Below, piece after piece: positions 35,790 to 44,383 of a DNA stretch of 64,000 bases. This DNA is from JBALVT01 sp036960305 (GTDB taxonomy: Bacteria; Pseudomonadota; Gammaproteobacteria; Pseudomonadales; Halieaceae): contig JBALWA010000011.1 in the NCBI GenBank assembly GCA_036960305.1, forward strand, positions 1 to 64,000, written 5' to 3'. The number at the start of each line of letters is the position of its first letter. Positions within the stretch are counted from its first letter, which is position 1. Position numbers and translations under genes: made by a program. A model generated the notes under the pieces. The model had not been told where the DNA came from. It made no database searches and saw nothing but the letters and a program-made list of their open reading frames with translations.

Positions 35790-36815
35790 ATGACCACTGC
35801 AAATCGACAATGGATTCTGAAGGAACGCCCCACAGGAATGGTAGGACCCGAGCACTTTGAACTGGTCGAGGCCGCCATGCCCCAGCCCGATCTTGCAGCA
35901 GGCGAAGTCCTGATCAAGACCCTGGTATTGGGTTTTGATCCCGCAATGCGGGGCTGGCTAGCCGATGAGAGAAGCTATCTTCCTCCCGTCGCTATCGGTG
36001 AACCCATGCGCGCCAGTGGCGTCGGCCAAGTCACTCGCTCGGAGAACCCGGACCTGCCAGTCGGAAGCCTGGTGCAGGGCCTGCTCAACTGGCAGGAATA
36101 CAGTCTCGGTGGGCCCAATAGCATGATACCGCCTCGCGCCGTCCCGGAAGGTACGCCGCCGACCCTGCCGCTAAGTCTCTTTGGTACGACTAGCTTGACG
36201 GCCTATTTCGGCTTGCTGGATGTGGGCCAACCCGTGGCCGGGGAAACCGTGCTGGTCTCCGGTGCCGCCGGTGCTACAGGCTCCATGGTCGCTCAAATAG
36301 CCAAACTCAAAGGCTGTAAGGTCGTCGGCATCGCCGGTGGAGCTGAAAAGTGTCAATGGTTACTGGAGTCCTGTGGCATCGATGCCGCCATAGACTACAA
36401 AAGCGAAGACCTGGTACAACGTATCGGGGAATTGTGTCCGGAGGGGGTCAATGTCTTCTTCGATAATGTCGGCGGCGATACGCTGGAAGCGGCCATTGGC
36501 CATATGGCAGATTTTGGCCGCATTGCGCTTTGTGGGGCGATCGCCGGCTACAATGCAGAGCACGCCACCCCCGGGCCGGATAACCTGATGTTGCTAGTGG
36601 CCAGGCGTATCAAAATGCAGGGATTTATTGTTTTGGACTACCTCGATCGCAGTGAAGAAGCCATGGCCGATCTGGTAGAGTGGGTAATGGCCGATAAGAT
36701 TGCCTGGAGAGAAGACATCCAGCAAGGCTTCGAAAATATTCCCGCTACGCTGCAACGGCTGTTTGACGGTCGCAATATTGGCAAGCAACTCCTTAAACTG
36801 GCCGATCCTGATTAG
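35790..36815 (+). CDS. NADP-dependent MDR oxidoreductase (CurA / prostaglandin-reductase type)
   Basis: A 341-residue zinc-free medium-chain dehydrogenase/reductase. The N-terminal GroES-like domain contains VLGFDPAMRGWLADERSY; the NADP Rossmann segment is VLVSGAAGATGSMVAQIAK, followed by VNVFFDNVGGDTLE. This type reduces the 2-alkene bond of enones and is often called NADP-dependent oxidoreductase YncB/CurA. AAGGA lies seven bases before the ATG. Its stop codon abuts a hairpin in the following gap. Confidence 0.92.
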   Translation: MTTANRQWILKERPTGMVGPEHFELVEAAMPQPDLAAGEVLIKTLVLGFDPAMRGWLADERSYLPPVAIGEPMRASGVGQVTRSENPDLPVGSLVQGLLNWQEYSLGGPNSMIPPRAVPEGTPPTLPLSLFGTTSLTAYFGLLDVGQPVAGETVLVSGAAGATGSMVAQIAKLKGCKVVGIAGGAEKCQWLLESCGIDAAIDYKSEDLVQRIGELCPEGVNVFFDNVGGDTLEAAIGHMADFGRIALCGAIAGYNAEHATPGPDNLMLLVARRIKMQGFIVLDYLDRSEEAMADLVEWVMADKIAWREDIQQGFENIPATLQRLFDGRNIGKQLLKLADPD

Positions 36816-36878
36816 TTATCCCCACCCGGGCCTGTGGATAACCTTGGGGACAGCTACCATTCGGTGGCGTCCCTAAGG
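36815..36878. repeat. Two adjacent hairpins after the MDR gene, the second REP-like
   Basis: The first is an inverted repeat, GTTATCC (36815-36821) and GGATAAC (36836-36842). The second is a long stem, 36842-36878: CCTTGGGGAC pairs with GTCCCTAAGG (one G-T), then after one bulged A GCTACC pairs with GGTGGC around the loop ATTC. That gives 16 paired positions with a 4-nt loop. The GGGGACA...GTCCC outline recalls REP-type elements mobilised by RAYT transposases, but no second copy is seen in this window and there is no T-tract for termination. Confidence 0.5.
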
Positions 36879-37156
36879 ACATGCTCCGAGGTACGAGCAA
36901 CAATCGCCATTGAAAATATGAAAGATAATAGCTATTAAAATCAATTGCTTATATTGTTTTTATAGTGTCTAACGCTATTCTTGCCAAAAAACGACACGAA
37001 ATACTGCACACAAAACGTATTGTGAATAACATTCCAGCGGGAATGTTTGCAGCTACTAACCTTACAGGCCAATAAATTCCATTGGTTTCATATTGCGACC
37101 TTTAAGCACGCCCCTTTTTGGTGCCAAAAATCGCCGCTGAGTCCAAGGAATAATGA
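36816..37156. other. 341-bp gene-free gap with DnaA-box-like sites and an AT-rich core
   Basis: No credible open frame is present. Besides the two hairpins there are three 9-mers of DnaA-box type: TTATCCCCA (36816-36824, plus strand, one mismatch to TTATNCACA), TTATCCACA (36833-36841, minus strand, perfect) and TTATTCACA (37021-37029, minus strand, perfect). An AT-rich stretch (about 36910-36966) lies between them, and an 8-bp inverted repeat AACATTCC/GGAATGTT (37028-37047) follows. Function is unknown; a DnaA-binding or structured-RNA role is only inference. Confidence 0.4.
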
Positions 37157-39337
37157 TCAATTTTCCCTGTGTGATATCGCCCAACAGCGGTGAATATTCT
37201 GATTTCGCTGAAAATCGGGATCCAGTGTTTCACGGCTAATATCAACACAGTGATACTGCTCAGCCAGCGCTTCATCCAGCGCAAAGCCCCGGCGATTATT
37301 TGAAAAATACACAACACCCTCCGGCCTCAATACGTTCATGGCTGCCTGCACCAGCGGGGCATGATCCCTTTGCACATCAAATGAATCCTCCATGCTACGG
37401 GAGTTGGAGAATGAAGGTGGGTCCAGTAACACCAGATCGTAGGACTGCTGGCAATCTGCCAACCAGGCTATGCAGTTGGCGTGAATAACTTCATTTCGAG
37501 TTTCATCCAGGCCATTCACCGCGAGGTTCTTACGTAACCAGCCCAGGTACGTATTGGACAAATCGACACTGGTCGTGGAGCGAGCACCTCCCCGTGCAGC
37601 ATGCACCGACGCCGCTCCGGTGTAACAAAACAGGTTGAGAAAATCGCAGTCCTTCGCTTCCGCCCCTATACGCAGTCGCAGGGGGCGATGATCCAGGAAC
37701 AAGCCGGTATCGAGATAATCATAAAGGTTGACCAGCAGCCGCGCCGACCCCTCGCTCACCGTAATAAGTTCGCCGCGATTATCTTCTTTCTCATACTGCT
37801 TCTTACCCCGTTGGCGTTGACGCTGTTTATAGGCGATGGCAGACTGGGGAATGCCTGTTGCACTGGGCAGTGCATCTACCACCTCCTGTAAGCGTGCAGC
37901 GGCTGCATCGGGATCAATCCCCTTAGGCGCACGGTACTCAGCGACATGTAAATACTCGCCATAAACATCCACGGCAACAGCGTATTCCGGCATGTCGGCA
38001 TCATACAATCGATAGCAGGAGATGTTCTCGCGCTTGAGCCAGCGAGACAAGCGTTTGCGATTTTTGGTTATTCGGTTGGCAAACATCTGGCTGCCGGCAG
38101 ACAGTTCTACCTGCGCCAAACCGGTTTGATCACCCCCGGCAACACCTTCGCCGCGAAATTCATTGCCACTAAGATCAAACAACAACAGGCTGGAGGCCAG
38201 AGCGCCATTCCACAATGCATAGCGCTTGTGACTGCGCAAGCCCATCGCCTTCCCAAGATCGATATCTGAGGTAAATATTGCGGCCTGCCAATCGGGAAAC
38301 TCCCTCAGTATCACTTGTCCCAACTCGCGATAGAGGTAAACCAGGTTCTCCTTCTCACCGAGTCTTTCACCGTAGGGGGGATTGCAAATAATCAGGCCAA
38401 ATGGAAGCGGCATATGGGTGGGCTTTGACAGTTCCGACAGTGGCCTACAACTGACTCGCACGACTTTTTGCAGGCCGATACGCGCAATATTCTCCTGCGC
38501 GTGGCGGATGACTTGCGGGTCGGCGTCATAGCCGCGGATTTCAGGTAACTGCGTTTCCCTGCCGCGCTCGGCCCGTGAGCTGGCCTCGCTTAACAAGGCC
38601 TGCCACTGCTCTGGGTTGTGTCCTTTCCAGGACTCAAAACCGAAGCGCTCCCGCATCAAGCCCGGAGCAATATCAGCAGCCATTAAGGCAGCCTCCAGTA
38701 ACAGTGTGGCCGAACCACACATAGGATCTATCAAAGCCCCGCCCCGGGCTGCTATGCCGGGCCAATCTGCACGCAACAGCAAAGCGGCGGCCAGGTTTTC
38801 CTTCAGCGGCGCCTCTCCGGCCCGCAACCGGTAACCACGGCGATGCAAACTCCCACCGGAAAAATCCACACCGACAATTAGACGGGACTTGCTCAAACGG
38901 ATGTTGAGTCGTATATCCGGGTTCCGTTTTTCTACCGATGGACGCTGCCCTGTGGTCTCCTTAAACCAGTCAACAATGGCATCCTTACTCCGCTGTGCGC
39001 CAAACAAGGTATTACGAATGTGGTCATTCTGGCCGGAAAAGTCGATCGCAAAGCTCTGCTCGACAGAGAAAAATTGCTCCCAGTTCACACCGCGCAGTTC
39101 GCTGTACAGAGCATCGGCATCCGGCGCCTCACAGGTCAGCACAGGCAACAATATGCGATTGGCCAGTCGCGACCAAAGACAGGCACGGTAACCAACGGAC
39201 AGCGGCCCTTCAAAGTAGACCCCTGCTACCGTCTCGCGGGTAGATAGTGCCCCTAGCGTAGACAATTCCTCGGCCAATAAACCCTCTATACCCCGGGGGC
39301 ATGCGGCGAACCACTGTTGAACACTGACCGCACTCAC
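37157..39337 (-). CDS. rlmKL: Bifunctional 23S rRNA guanine methyltransferase (m2G2445 / m7G2069)
   Basis: A 726-residue fusion. The N-terminal THUMP and RlmL-type methyltransferase carry IICNPPYGERLG (m2G2445); the C-terminal RlmK-type Rossmann methyltransferase carries FLNLFCYTGAASVHAARGG and LVLLDPPSFSNS (m7G2069). The full fused form is typical of gammaproteobacteria. GTG at 39335-39337 is chosen because AGGAGG lies six bases upstream; the GTG two codons earlier abuts that site. About 150 bp separate it from the XRE-type gene upstream. Confidence 0.95.
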   Translation of the reverse strand: MSAVSVQQWFAACPRGIEGLLAEELSTLGALSTRETVAGVYFEGPLSVGYRACLWSRLANRILLPVLTCEAPDADALYSELRGVNWEQFFSVEQSFAIDFSGQNDHIRNTLFGAQRSKDAIVDWFKETTGQRPSVEKRNPDIRLNIRLSKSRLIVGVDFSGGSLHRRGYRLRAGEAPLKENLAAALLLRADWPGIAARGGALIDPMCGSATLLLEAALMAADIAPGLMRERFGFESWKGHNPEQWQALLSEASSRAERGRETQLPEIRGYDADPQVIRHAQENIARIGLQKVVRVSCRPLSELSKPTHMPLPFGLIICNPPYGERLGEKENLVYLYRELGQVILREFPDWQAAIFTSDIDLGKAMGLRSHKRYALWNGALASSLLLFDLSGNEFRGEGVAGGDQTGLAQVELSAGSQMFANRITKNRKRLSRWLKRENISCYRLYDADMPEYAVAVDVYGEYLHVAEYRAPKGIDPDAAAARLQEVVDALPSATGIPQSAIAYKQRQRQRGKKQYEKEDNRGELITVSEGSARLLVNLYDYLDTGLFLDHRPLRLRIGAEAKDCDFLNLFCYTGAASVHAARGGARSTTSVDLSNTYLGWLRKNLAVNGLDETRNEVIHANCIAWLADCQQSYDLVLLDPPSFSNSRSMEDSFDVQRDHAPLVQAAMNVLRPEGVVYFSNNRRGFALDEALAEQYHCVDISRETLDPDFQRNQNIHRCWAISHREN

Positions 39338-39490
39338 AAGCACCCTCCTATAATTTCAAGGCGTACAAAAAATATAAAATTATTCATGTATAACAACAAC
39401 TTAAGATGATTATTTAATTCACATTGCACAAAGAGGTACAGATTGATGCCACCGGTTCACACCCTATTAAGGCACCGTGCGGGCAGGCGT

Positions 39491-40261
39491 TCAAACACGC
39501 GCTTTCGTCTTCGCTTTCGATTTAGGTCTGGGTTTTGCTCTGGACTTTGCTTTGGGTTTAGCCTTGCCCTTGGGTGAAACCTTCTTCTGCCCCTTGGCCG
39601 CTGCCGGGGCCGTACCATCGGTAGCCGAGACCTCCGTTGCGTCAGCCAGACGGGCGGCGTCTTTTTCTTTCAACATGACATCGAGCACCAGACTGATAGA
39701 GCTATCCATATACTCGTTAAAACGCAGGTACTCCTCATCGCTGAGGCCACGCAAGGCATCGTGTTGCCGATACAAATTGACGAATCGCCTCTCCCGCTCA
39801 TACTGCTTCGGTAGCGCAAGTACGCCCCACTGCTCCAGTGTCTGCCCTAAAGAGGGGTTGTAGGTACGCATAAACTTGATAAGAAACGGAATGGGGTCGT
39901 GTCTGGCCAATAAAGAGGCACAGCGCAACATCAATTCCAGCGGCATAATGGTTTTACCGCTTTCGACGTCCTTCAGCACCTCGTTATCCGCAAGCCCGAG
40001 GCTCTCTCCCAGGTCCTTGAGAGACAAACCAGCGGTCTCGCGTGCATCCCTTAGGAATCGCCCGGCGTCGGCCATAGCCTCCAACCGTTCGGGCTCCATG
40101 GATTTAAGCAAGGCAGTGCGCAACCAATTATCACCAAACATGGCGGTCATAGTAGCCGTGCTGCGAGCCAATTCCAGTGTCCCACCCGCTACCTGCCCGG
40201 TCAGCTTAACCAGGGATTCGATCAGGGAATCAGAGTTACTGCCTTCATTAGTATCTGCCAT
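39491..40261 (-). CDS. XRE-type helix-turn-helix protein with basic histone-H1-like tail
   Basis: A 256-residue protein. Residues about 65-125 form a Cro/CI-type helix-turn-helix (RDARETAGLSLKDLGESLGL, then EVLKDVESGK). The middle (125-200) is a conserved helical region of unknown role. The last 35 residues are a low-complexity Lys/Ala/Pro/Arg tail (KPKAKSRAKPRPKSKAKTK), like bacterial histone-H1-like proteins, which should bind nucleic acid non-specifically. The ATG at 40261 is taken; a GTG two codons earlier is also possible. It is the last gene of a four-gene minus-strand cluster, 29 bp after the dioxygenase. Confidence 0.8.
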   Translation of the reverse strand: MADTNEGSNSDSLIESLVKLTGQVAGGTLELARSTATMTAMFGDNWLRTALLKSMEPERLEAMADAGRFLRDARETAGLSLKDLGESLGLADNEVLKDVESGKTIMPLELMLRCASLLARHDPIPFLIKFMRTYNPSLGQTLEQWGVLALPKQYERERRFVNLYRQHDALRGLSDEEYLRFNEYMDSSISLVLDVMLKEKDAARLADATEVSATDGTAPAAAKGQKKVSPKGKAKPKAKSRAKPRPKSKAKTKARV

Positions 40262-40290
40262 GCGCACAGGATAGCCTATTCGGCCACTAA

Positions 40291-41457
40291 TTACCGCTGC
40301 TGAGGGGTGACAACGTGCCCGTCACCGCCCTCCAGTAGCACATCGTTGTAGTGCCGCTGGCCGCGATGGTTTTCGAACTCGGGCTGAAAAGACAACAAGA
40401 TGCTGCTCCTGAATGGCCCAATAGAGGAACGCGGTGACGGGGCTTGATGCATGACATCGCCGTAGTGCAGCGTCACATCACCCGTGCAAGCTGCTGCGGC
40501 AATACCGGCCTGCCCCTGGGGCACTGGACAGCTAAAGCGATGAGACCCTGGTAGAAACCGCAACTCCCCCGCATCTTCAGTCGCATCGCTGAGATAAATA
40601 CTCACATTAATAACCGGGCACATCGCTGCATGCCCACCCATCCCGCAATCACGATGCCAGGGCAGGTCGGACAAACCCTCTTTCATCTCGGGTGTCTTGA
40701 ATACCACCGTAATCGCATCAACTGCGCCAGGGTCGCGCATGGCCAAGCCCTCTGGCATGAGCGCATGCAATTGTTGCATCCTTTCGTCGTACGCAATTCC
40801 CCGCAACAAGGACTGAGAGCCACCGTTCAGAACACGGGTAACGACATCTTTCCCCCGCGCATCAACGCCCCACCAGGAAGCCTTGTCATTGACCGTAGCG
40901 GCCTCCCGCAGCACATCGGCCACTTGTTGAAACGCATGAACCTCCTGAGCCGAGAAAACCCCTTTAAGCAAGAGGTAACCGGAGGTGTCCAAATAATGTT
41001 TCATGTCCGGTTCACTGTCCCGATCGAGGCAAAACTCCCGCCCCGGATCCAGCGGACTACCTGAGTAGTCTAGCAATTCCAGCTTGTTTTCATCGTAGAG
41101 AGGCCGACCCGTATAGAGGCTACGCAAAATCGGCTCCCAAACCAAAAACTGCAGCATATCGCCGCGACTTCCCGCTCCCAGTTTATTGCCGTATAAAAGC
41201 GCCGGGGCCGTCTCCAGGTCCGCCACCAGGCCCTGCCATTGCTCCAGTGTCAGTTCGATCACCGTATCAGCCGCATCTCCTTCGCTAACACGAATTCGCC
41301 CCGCTTCGGGAAAATAACTGAAGGCCTGGTCGGTACCGATAATACGAAAACCCAGGGAGCAGAGATCAGCGGTATGGCTGGGGACCAACACATTGCCATA
41401 GACCAACGCCGATTTGGGCAGCGTGTGCACATGAAAATCGCAAAAATCTATCGCCAT
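40291..41457 (-). CDS. Phytanoyl-CoA dioxygenase (PhyH)-family protein
   Basis: A 388-residue protein. The C-terminal two thirds (about 150-370) are a PhyH-type Fe(II)/2-oxoglutarate oxygenase: HxD is in PWHRDCGMGG, the distal His in LHYGDVMHQAPSP, and a following Arg lies in SSIGPFRSSI. The N-terminal 140 residues (FCDFHVHTLPKSALVYGN) are an extension I do not recognise. ATG at 41457 has GAGG six bases upstream; a GTG four codons earlier overlaps the previous stop. It lies 8 bp after the lipoprotein gene. The substrate is unknown. Confidence 0.8.
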   Translation of the reverse strand: MAIDFCDFHVHTLPKSALVYGNVLVPSHTADLCSLGFRIIGTDQAFSYFPEAGRIRVSEGDAADTVIELTLEQWQGLVADLETAPALLYGNKLGAGSRGDMLQFLVWEPILRSLYTGRPLYDENKLELLDYSGSPLDPGREFCLDRDSEPDMKHYLDTSGYLLLKGVFSAQEVHAFQQVADVLREAATVNDKASWWGVDARGKDVVTRVLNGGSQSLLRGIAYDERMQQLHALMPEGLAMRDPGAVDAITVVFKTPEMKEGLSDLPWHRDCGMGGHAAMCPVINVSIYLSDATEDAGELRFLPGSHRFSCPVPQGQAGIAAAACTGDVTLHYGDVMHQAPSPRSSIGPFRSSILLSFQPEFENHRGQRHYNDVLLEGGDGHVVTPQQR

Positions 41458-41465
41458 ATCAAACC

Positions 41466-42602
41466 TCACTCAACCGGGGGAAGACCGGTTTCGAGTGCAA
41501 ATATCGAGCGCAGGATGGCGCGCCATTCATTGTACTGGGATTCCAGGCTACCGTTGAGACGGAATACCTTGCCCTCAACTTCCATCACTGTGGGCGCGAC
41601 CTCATTGTTGAACCCCTGAGCCAGTTCGTCCAGGTCCTGATCGTGCTCCTTAGATCGGCTATAGGCATTATAGGTTTGTTGCATCGCTGCAAACGTCCCC
41701 CGTCTACCCTCACGCTCCTTGTTTGCAACCCGCTCCTCATATTCCTCTTTGTATATCGCCAACTCCCTGCCATTCTGTCGCCAGAGGTTATAGGTTGGCG
41801 TCATACGATCATAGAGCTCTTGATACTGCTCATCCGCATTGTCGATAAACAGGTATTCCTGGTTCTTGATTCGCTGTACGCGCCCCAGCATGGGATCATC
41901 CTCAGCTGGCAGGCGACGCACAACCAGGTTGCCCTCTTCATCGGGCGTTACAAAACCGGCAAACGCGTCCGGTGAAAGACTGGCAGCGTATTGCAGCAGC
42001 GAAACATCCCTGATTCGAGCGAGTTCGTCCTGCGAGAGCTTCTCCCGGAAGTCCAGCAGGTCGTTAGAAATTTTACGGTAGAGATCGATATAGGGGTCCC
42101 CCCCCAGCGCAACAGGATAGTCCTGTGTCCTGGCGACATCGGTATAGGCACGATCCAGCCAAACCCTGCCCGAAGCATCGTTGGCGCGAATGTGCACAGA
42201 CAAACGCGAGCCATCTGAGACCAGAATTTTTCCGGTCAGCTGTAATTCAGCGGTAGCATCGGGCTTGGGCAATACCCTGACGGCTCCCCAGGCCTGGGTA
42301 TCAACCAGTACCCGTCGCAGGAGATAGGGCAAGTATCTGGCCTCAGCCTTACGTATCTCGGGAAAAATGCCCAGCTTGCTCAAGGAGGCAGGATCTTTGG
42401 GAATACCGGGGTCAAAAATAACAAGCCCGATATCCAGTAACGCGTATTCAGCCGGCACACCGGAAGGCAACCGTAAATTGACATCCCCCACAGCCACCGT
42501 CTGTGGCTCTGAAGACTGGGAGGATGAAGCTTCATTTTTGTCCGGACTACCAGAACAACCCCATAGAAGCGCCAGAATGCCCGCTAGCAAGAGCGACCTC
42601 AT
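41466..42602 (-). CDS. Conserved lipoprotein of unknown function
   Basis: A 378-residue protein with a lipoprotein signal: MRSLLLAGILALLWGCSGS, lipobox LLWGC, Cys about 16. After the Cys comes a Ser-rich linker, a domain with repeated beta/alpha character (YLPYLLRRVLVDTQAWGAVR, the LTGKILVSDGS segment) that resembles lipoproteins binding at the envelope, and a C-terminal charged helical part (about 260-330) likely to coil. No catalytic motif is seen. Its ATG overlaps the upstream stop (ATGA). I do not recognise the family. Confidence 0.75.
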   Translation of the reverse strand: MRSLLLAGILALLWGCSGSPDKNEASSSQSSEPQTVAVGDVNLRLPSGVPAEYALLDIGLVIFDPGIPKDPASLSKLGIFPEIRKAEARYLPYLLRRVLVDTQAWGAVRVLPKPDATAELQLTGKILVSDGSRLSVHIRANDASGRVWLDRAYTDVARTQDYPVALGGDPYIDLYRKISNDLLDFREKLSQDELARIRDVSLLQYAASLSPDAFAGFVTPDEEGNLVVRRLPAEDDPMLGRVQRIKNQEYLFIDNADEQYQELYDRMTPTYNLWRQNGRELAIYKEEYEERVANKEREGRRGTFAAMQQTYNAYSRSKEHDQDLDELAQGFNNEVAPTVMEVEGKVFRLNGSLESQYNEWRAILRSIFALETGLPPVE

Positions 42603-43306
42603 TTGGAGCCCTCCGTAGTACAAACCTTGCCTCGGGTCAGGGTTACTTCGCAGCTTATACCGGACTTGCCGGGCTCAAACCGGTTGTACACCCGGTTCAG
42701 TGTAAACGGATAGGAAACTCGATCGGAAACCACCGTCGTAGCAACATTCAAGCGTTCACCTGACGGCCCAAGGGTAAAACGGTGTTGTATCGACACACCT
42801 TCCGGAAGCAAAATCCTGAACAGCATTTGATGAGAGTCCCAACCACAGGACTCATTGCCAAAAGGTGTTTCCACCGTCTGGAAGTAATCGCCGTAAAACT
42901 CACAACTAAGAGCGAAGGTCTGTTCGCGCTTAACTTTGATTTCGTGGTCGCTCTGCGTCACTTCCAAAAGCTGTGACTGGGTAATCATGTCGGCCATCTG
43001 CGCCAGACCTATCACCGAGGGACCGCTGTTATAGCCACTTCCCGACCCCATCGACATACTACTGTTGGAGCGATTCATATTGCCATTTGATTGCCGTGCA
43101 GCCCTGCGTTGTAACTCTCGCACCATGGTATCCAGTCTGGCCTGGATGTTGTCACTGTCGGCGTAGTCCATTTCCCAGTGGCCACTGAAGTCCACCGTTT
43201 TTCCATTGCGATTTTGCAGTTTCTGGCCGTGGCTCAAACTGGAAAGAAAAATGCAGGCCAGCAGGCAAAACAGTGAGAGAGGATGTTTTTTGGGCGTAAT
43301 CATCAT
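42599..43306 (-). CDS. Secreted protein of unknown function
   Basis: A protein of about 235 residues with a signal peptide (PLSLFCLLACIFLSSLSHG), then FSGHWEMDYADSDNIQARLD, a Ser/Met/Gly-rich loop (SMSMGSGSGYNSG) and a beta-rich C-terminal half with four Cys (CEFYGDY, ESCGWDS, ISCEVTL, KVCTTE) likely to form two disulfides in the periplasm. The start is the ATG pair at 43306/43303; there is no good Shine-Dalgarno, and the frame stays open to 43375 across a 49-bp palindrome. It is the first gene of the cluster and overlaps the lipoprotein gene by 4 bp. Confidence 0.65.
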   Translation of the reverse strand: MMITPKKHPLSLFCLLACIFLSSLSHGQKLQNRNGKTVDFSGHWEMDYADSDNIQARLDTMVRELQRRAARQSNGNMNRSNSSMSMGSGSGYNSGPSVIGLAQMADMITQSQLLEVTQSDHEIKVKREQTFALSCEFYGDYFQTVETPFGNESCGWDSHQMLFRILLPEGVSIQHRFTLGPSGERLNVATTVVSDRVSYPFTLNRVYNRFEPGKSGISCEVTLTRGKVCTTEGSK

Positions 43307-43315
43307 GGGAAGGGC

Positions 43316-43364
43316 TAGTGTAGTGTCCTGTATAAATATGCACTTTATACAGGACACTGCACTA
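43316..43364. repeat. 49-bp near-perfect palindrome upstream of the secreted-protein/PhyH cluster
   Basis: The left arm 43316-43336 pairs with the right arm 43344-43364 around the 7-nt loop TATGCAC. The inner 15 bp are perfect (AGTGTCCTGTATAAA and TTTATACAGGACACT); then comes one T-G position and five more perfect pairs (TAGTG/CACTA). It lies 10 bp upstream of the first ATG of the cluster, so in mRNA it would form a 21-bp stem in the leader. There is no T-tract. It could be a large operator, a leader structure or a short mobile palindrome. Confidence 0.7.
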
Positions 43365-43396
43365 ATGAAACCCAATACAGACTAAAATCAGGTCAA

Positions 43397-44344
43397 TTAA
43401 GGGGAAATATTCATGCGACCCAGCCAGATGGCCAGACCCTGTGCATTCAAGGCCGCGTCACTTTCCACCACAAGACGACAGGCTTCCACGCCGTCGGGTG
43501 GCGCCACCGCTGCCAAATGCGTCAGGGTATAGTCCGCTATATGTTTTGCGAGCGCCTCGTTTTGCCCCGGATACAGGGGAGCAAATGACTGGTAGGCAGC
43601 CACTTGCTGGCAGAGTAGCTCGGCCAGGTCATCGCTATAAGCCAATTCGCCATAGTGCGTGAGATACATACGCTCGGGCGAATAGGAACGCAAGAGCGCT
43701 ACCGACTCAATAAAAGCCTCGGGACGAAACTGGTTGGGCGTGGTTGAAGGCATCACAAAATTCCCGGCCTCAAATCGCATTTCCCGGTAGGACAGACCGA
43801 ACATATCGCCACTGAACCAGCCCTTGCTGTCCTCGTCCCAGACGCAGAAATGATGGTCAGCATGCCCCTGTGTGAAGCGCAGACGCAAACGACGCCCGCC
43901 CAGATCCAGCACCATATCATCCTCGGCCTCTATCACCCGATGGGACTCCACGGGCACGACTGTCCCATACAAATACTGGAATTTTTCTTCGCCATAGACG
44001 TCTATCGAGCTGGCAACGAGACGGGACGGGTCGATCAGGTGGCGCGCCCCTTTGGGGTGAACGACCAGTGAAGCCTGCTCAAAGGACTGCATCATAAGGC
44101 CGGCTCCGCCGGCGTGATCCAAATGGACATGGGTGGGGATGACGTATTTGACCTGAGCGCTGTCCAGTGATTTATCCGCCATGCAACGCTGCAGGTTGCC
44201 TACGCTATTTGCCGTTCCGGTTTCAATGACGGCACATTCGCCGCCGTGTTCCAGCAGATAAAAACACGCCATGCCAAAGTCACCGTAGTTGGCATCTATG
44301 CAGCTAATCCCCCGCCCGATATCCTCGTAAACTCTCTTACTCAA
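43397..44344 (-). CDS. MBL-fold metallo-hydrolase
   Basis: A 315-residue metallo-beta-lactamase-fold protein. The metal motif is THVHLDHAGG (His72, His74, Asp76, His77), followed by a later QGHADHHFCVW (His) and SGDMFG (Asp). The remaining C-terminal 100 residues are helical. The start is TTG at 44342-44344 with AGGAGA five bases upstream. The substrate is not predictable; the glyoxalase-II/lactonase-type branch is most similar by motif. It lies 39 bp downstream of a luciferase-like gene and may be co-transcribed with it. Confidence 0.88.
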   Translation of the reverse strand: MSKRVYEDIGRGISCIDANYGDFGMACFYLLEHGGECAVIETGTANSVGNLQRCMADKSLDSAQVKYVIPTHVHLDHAGGAGLMMQSFEQASLVVHPKGARHLIDPSRLVASSIDVYGEEKFQYLYGTVVPVESHRVIEAEDDMVLDLGGRRLRLRFTQGHADHHFCVWDEDSKGWFSGDMFGLSYREMRFEAGNFVMPSTTPNQFRPEAFIESVALLRSYSPERMYLTHYGELAYSDDLAELLCQQVAAYQSFAPLYPGQNEALAKHIADYTLTHLAAVAPPDGVEACRLVVESDAALNAQGLAIWLGRMNISP

Positions 44345-44383
44345 AGCCCTCTCCTGGCGTATTAAAATATGGGCCGATTCACC

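Noticed and set aside
36816..37029. Chromosomal replication origin
   Set aside because: DnaA-like boxes and an AT-rich stretch are present, but there is no dnaA, dnaN, gidA or rpmH nearby and only two exact boxes; not enough to call oriC.
43316..43364. LexA/SOS box inside the palindrome (CTGT...ACAG)
   Set aside because: The half-sites are separated by 17 bases rather than the 8 of a LexA box.
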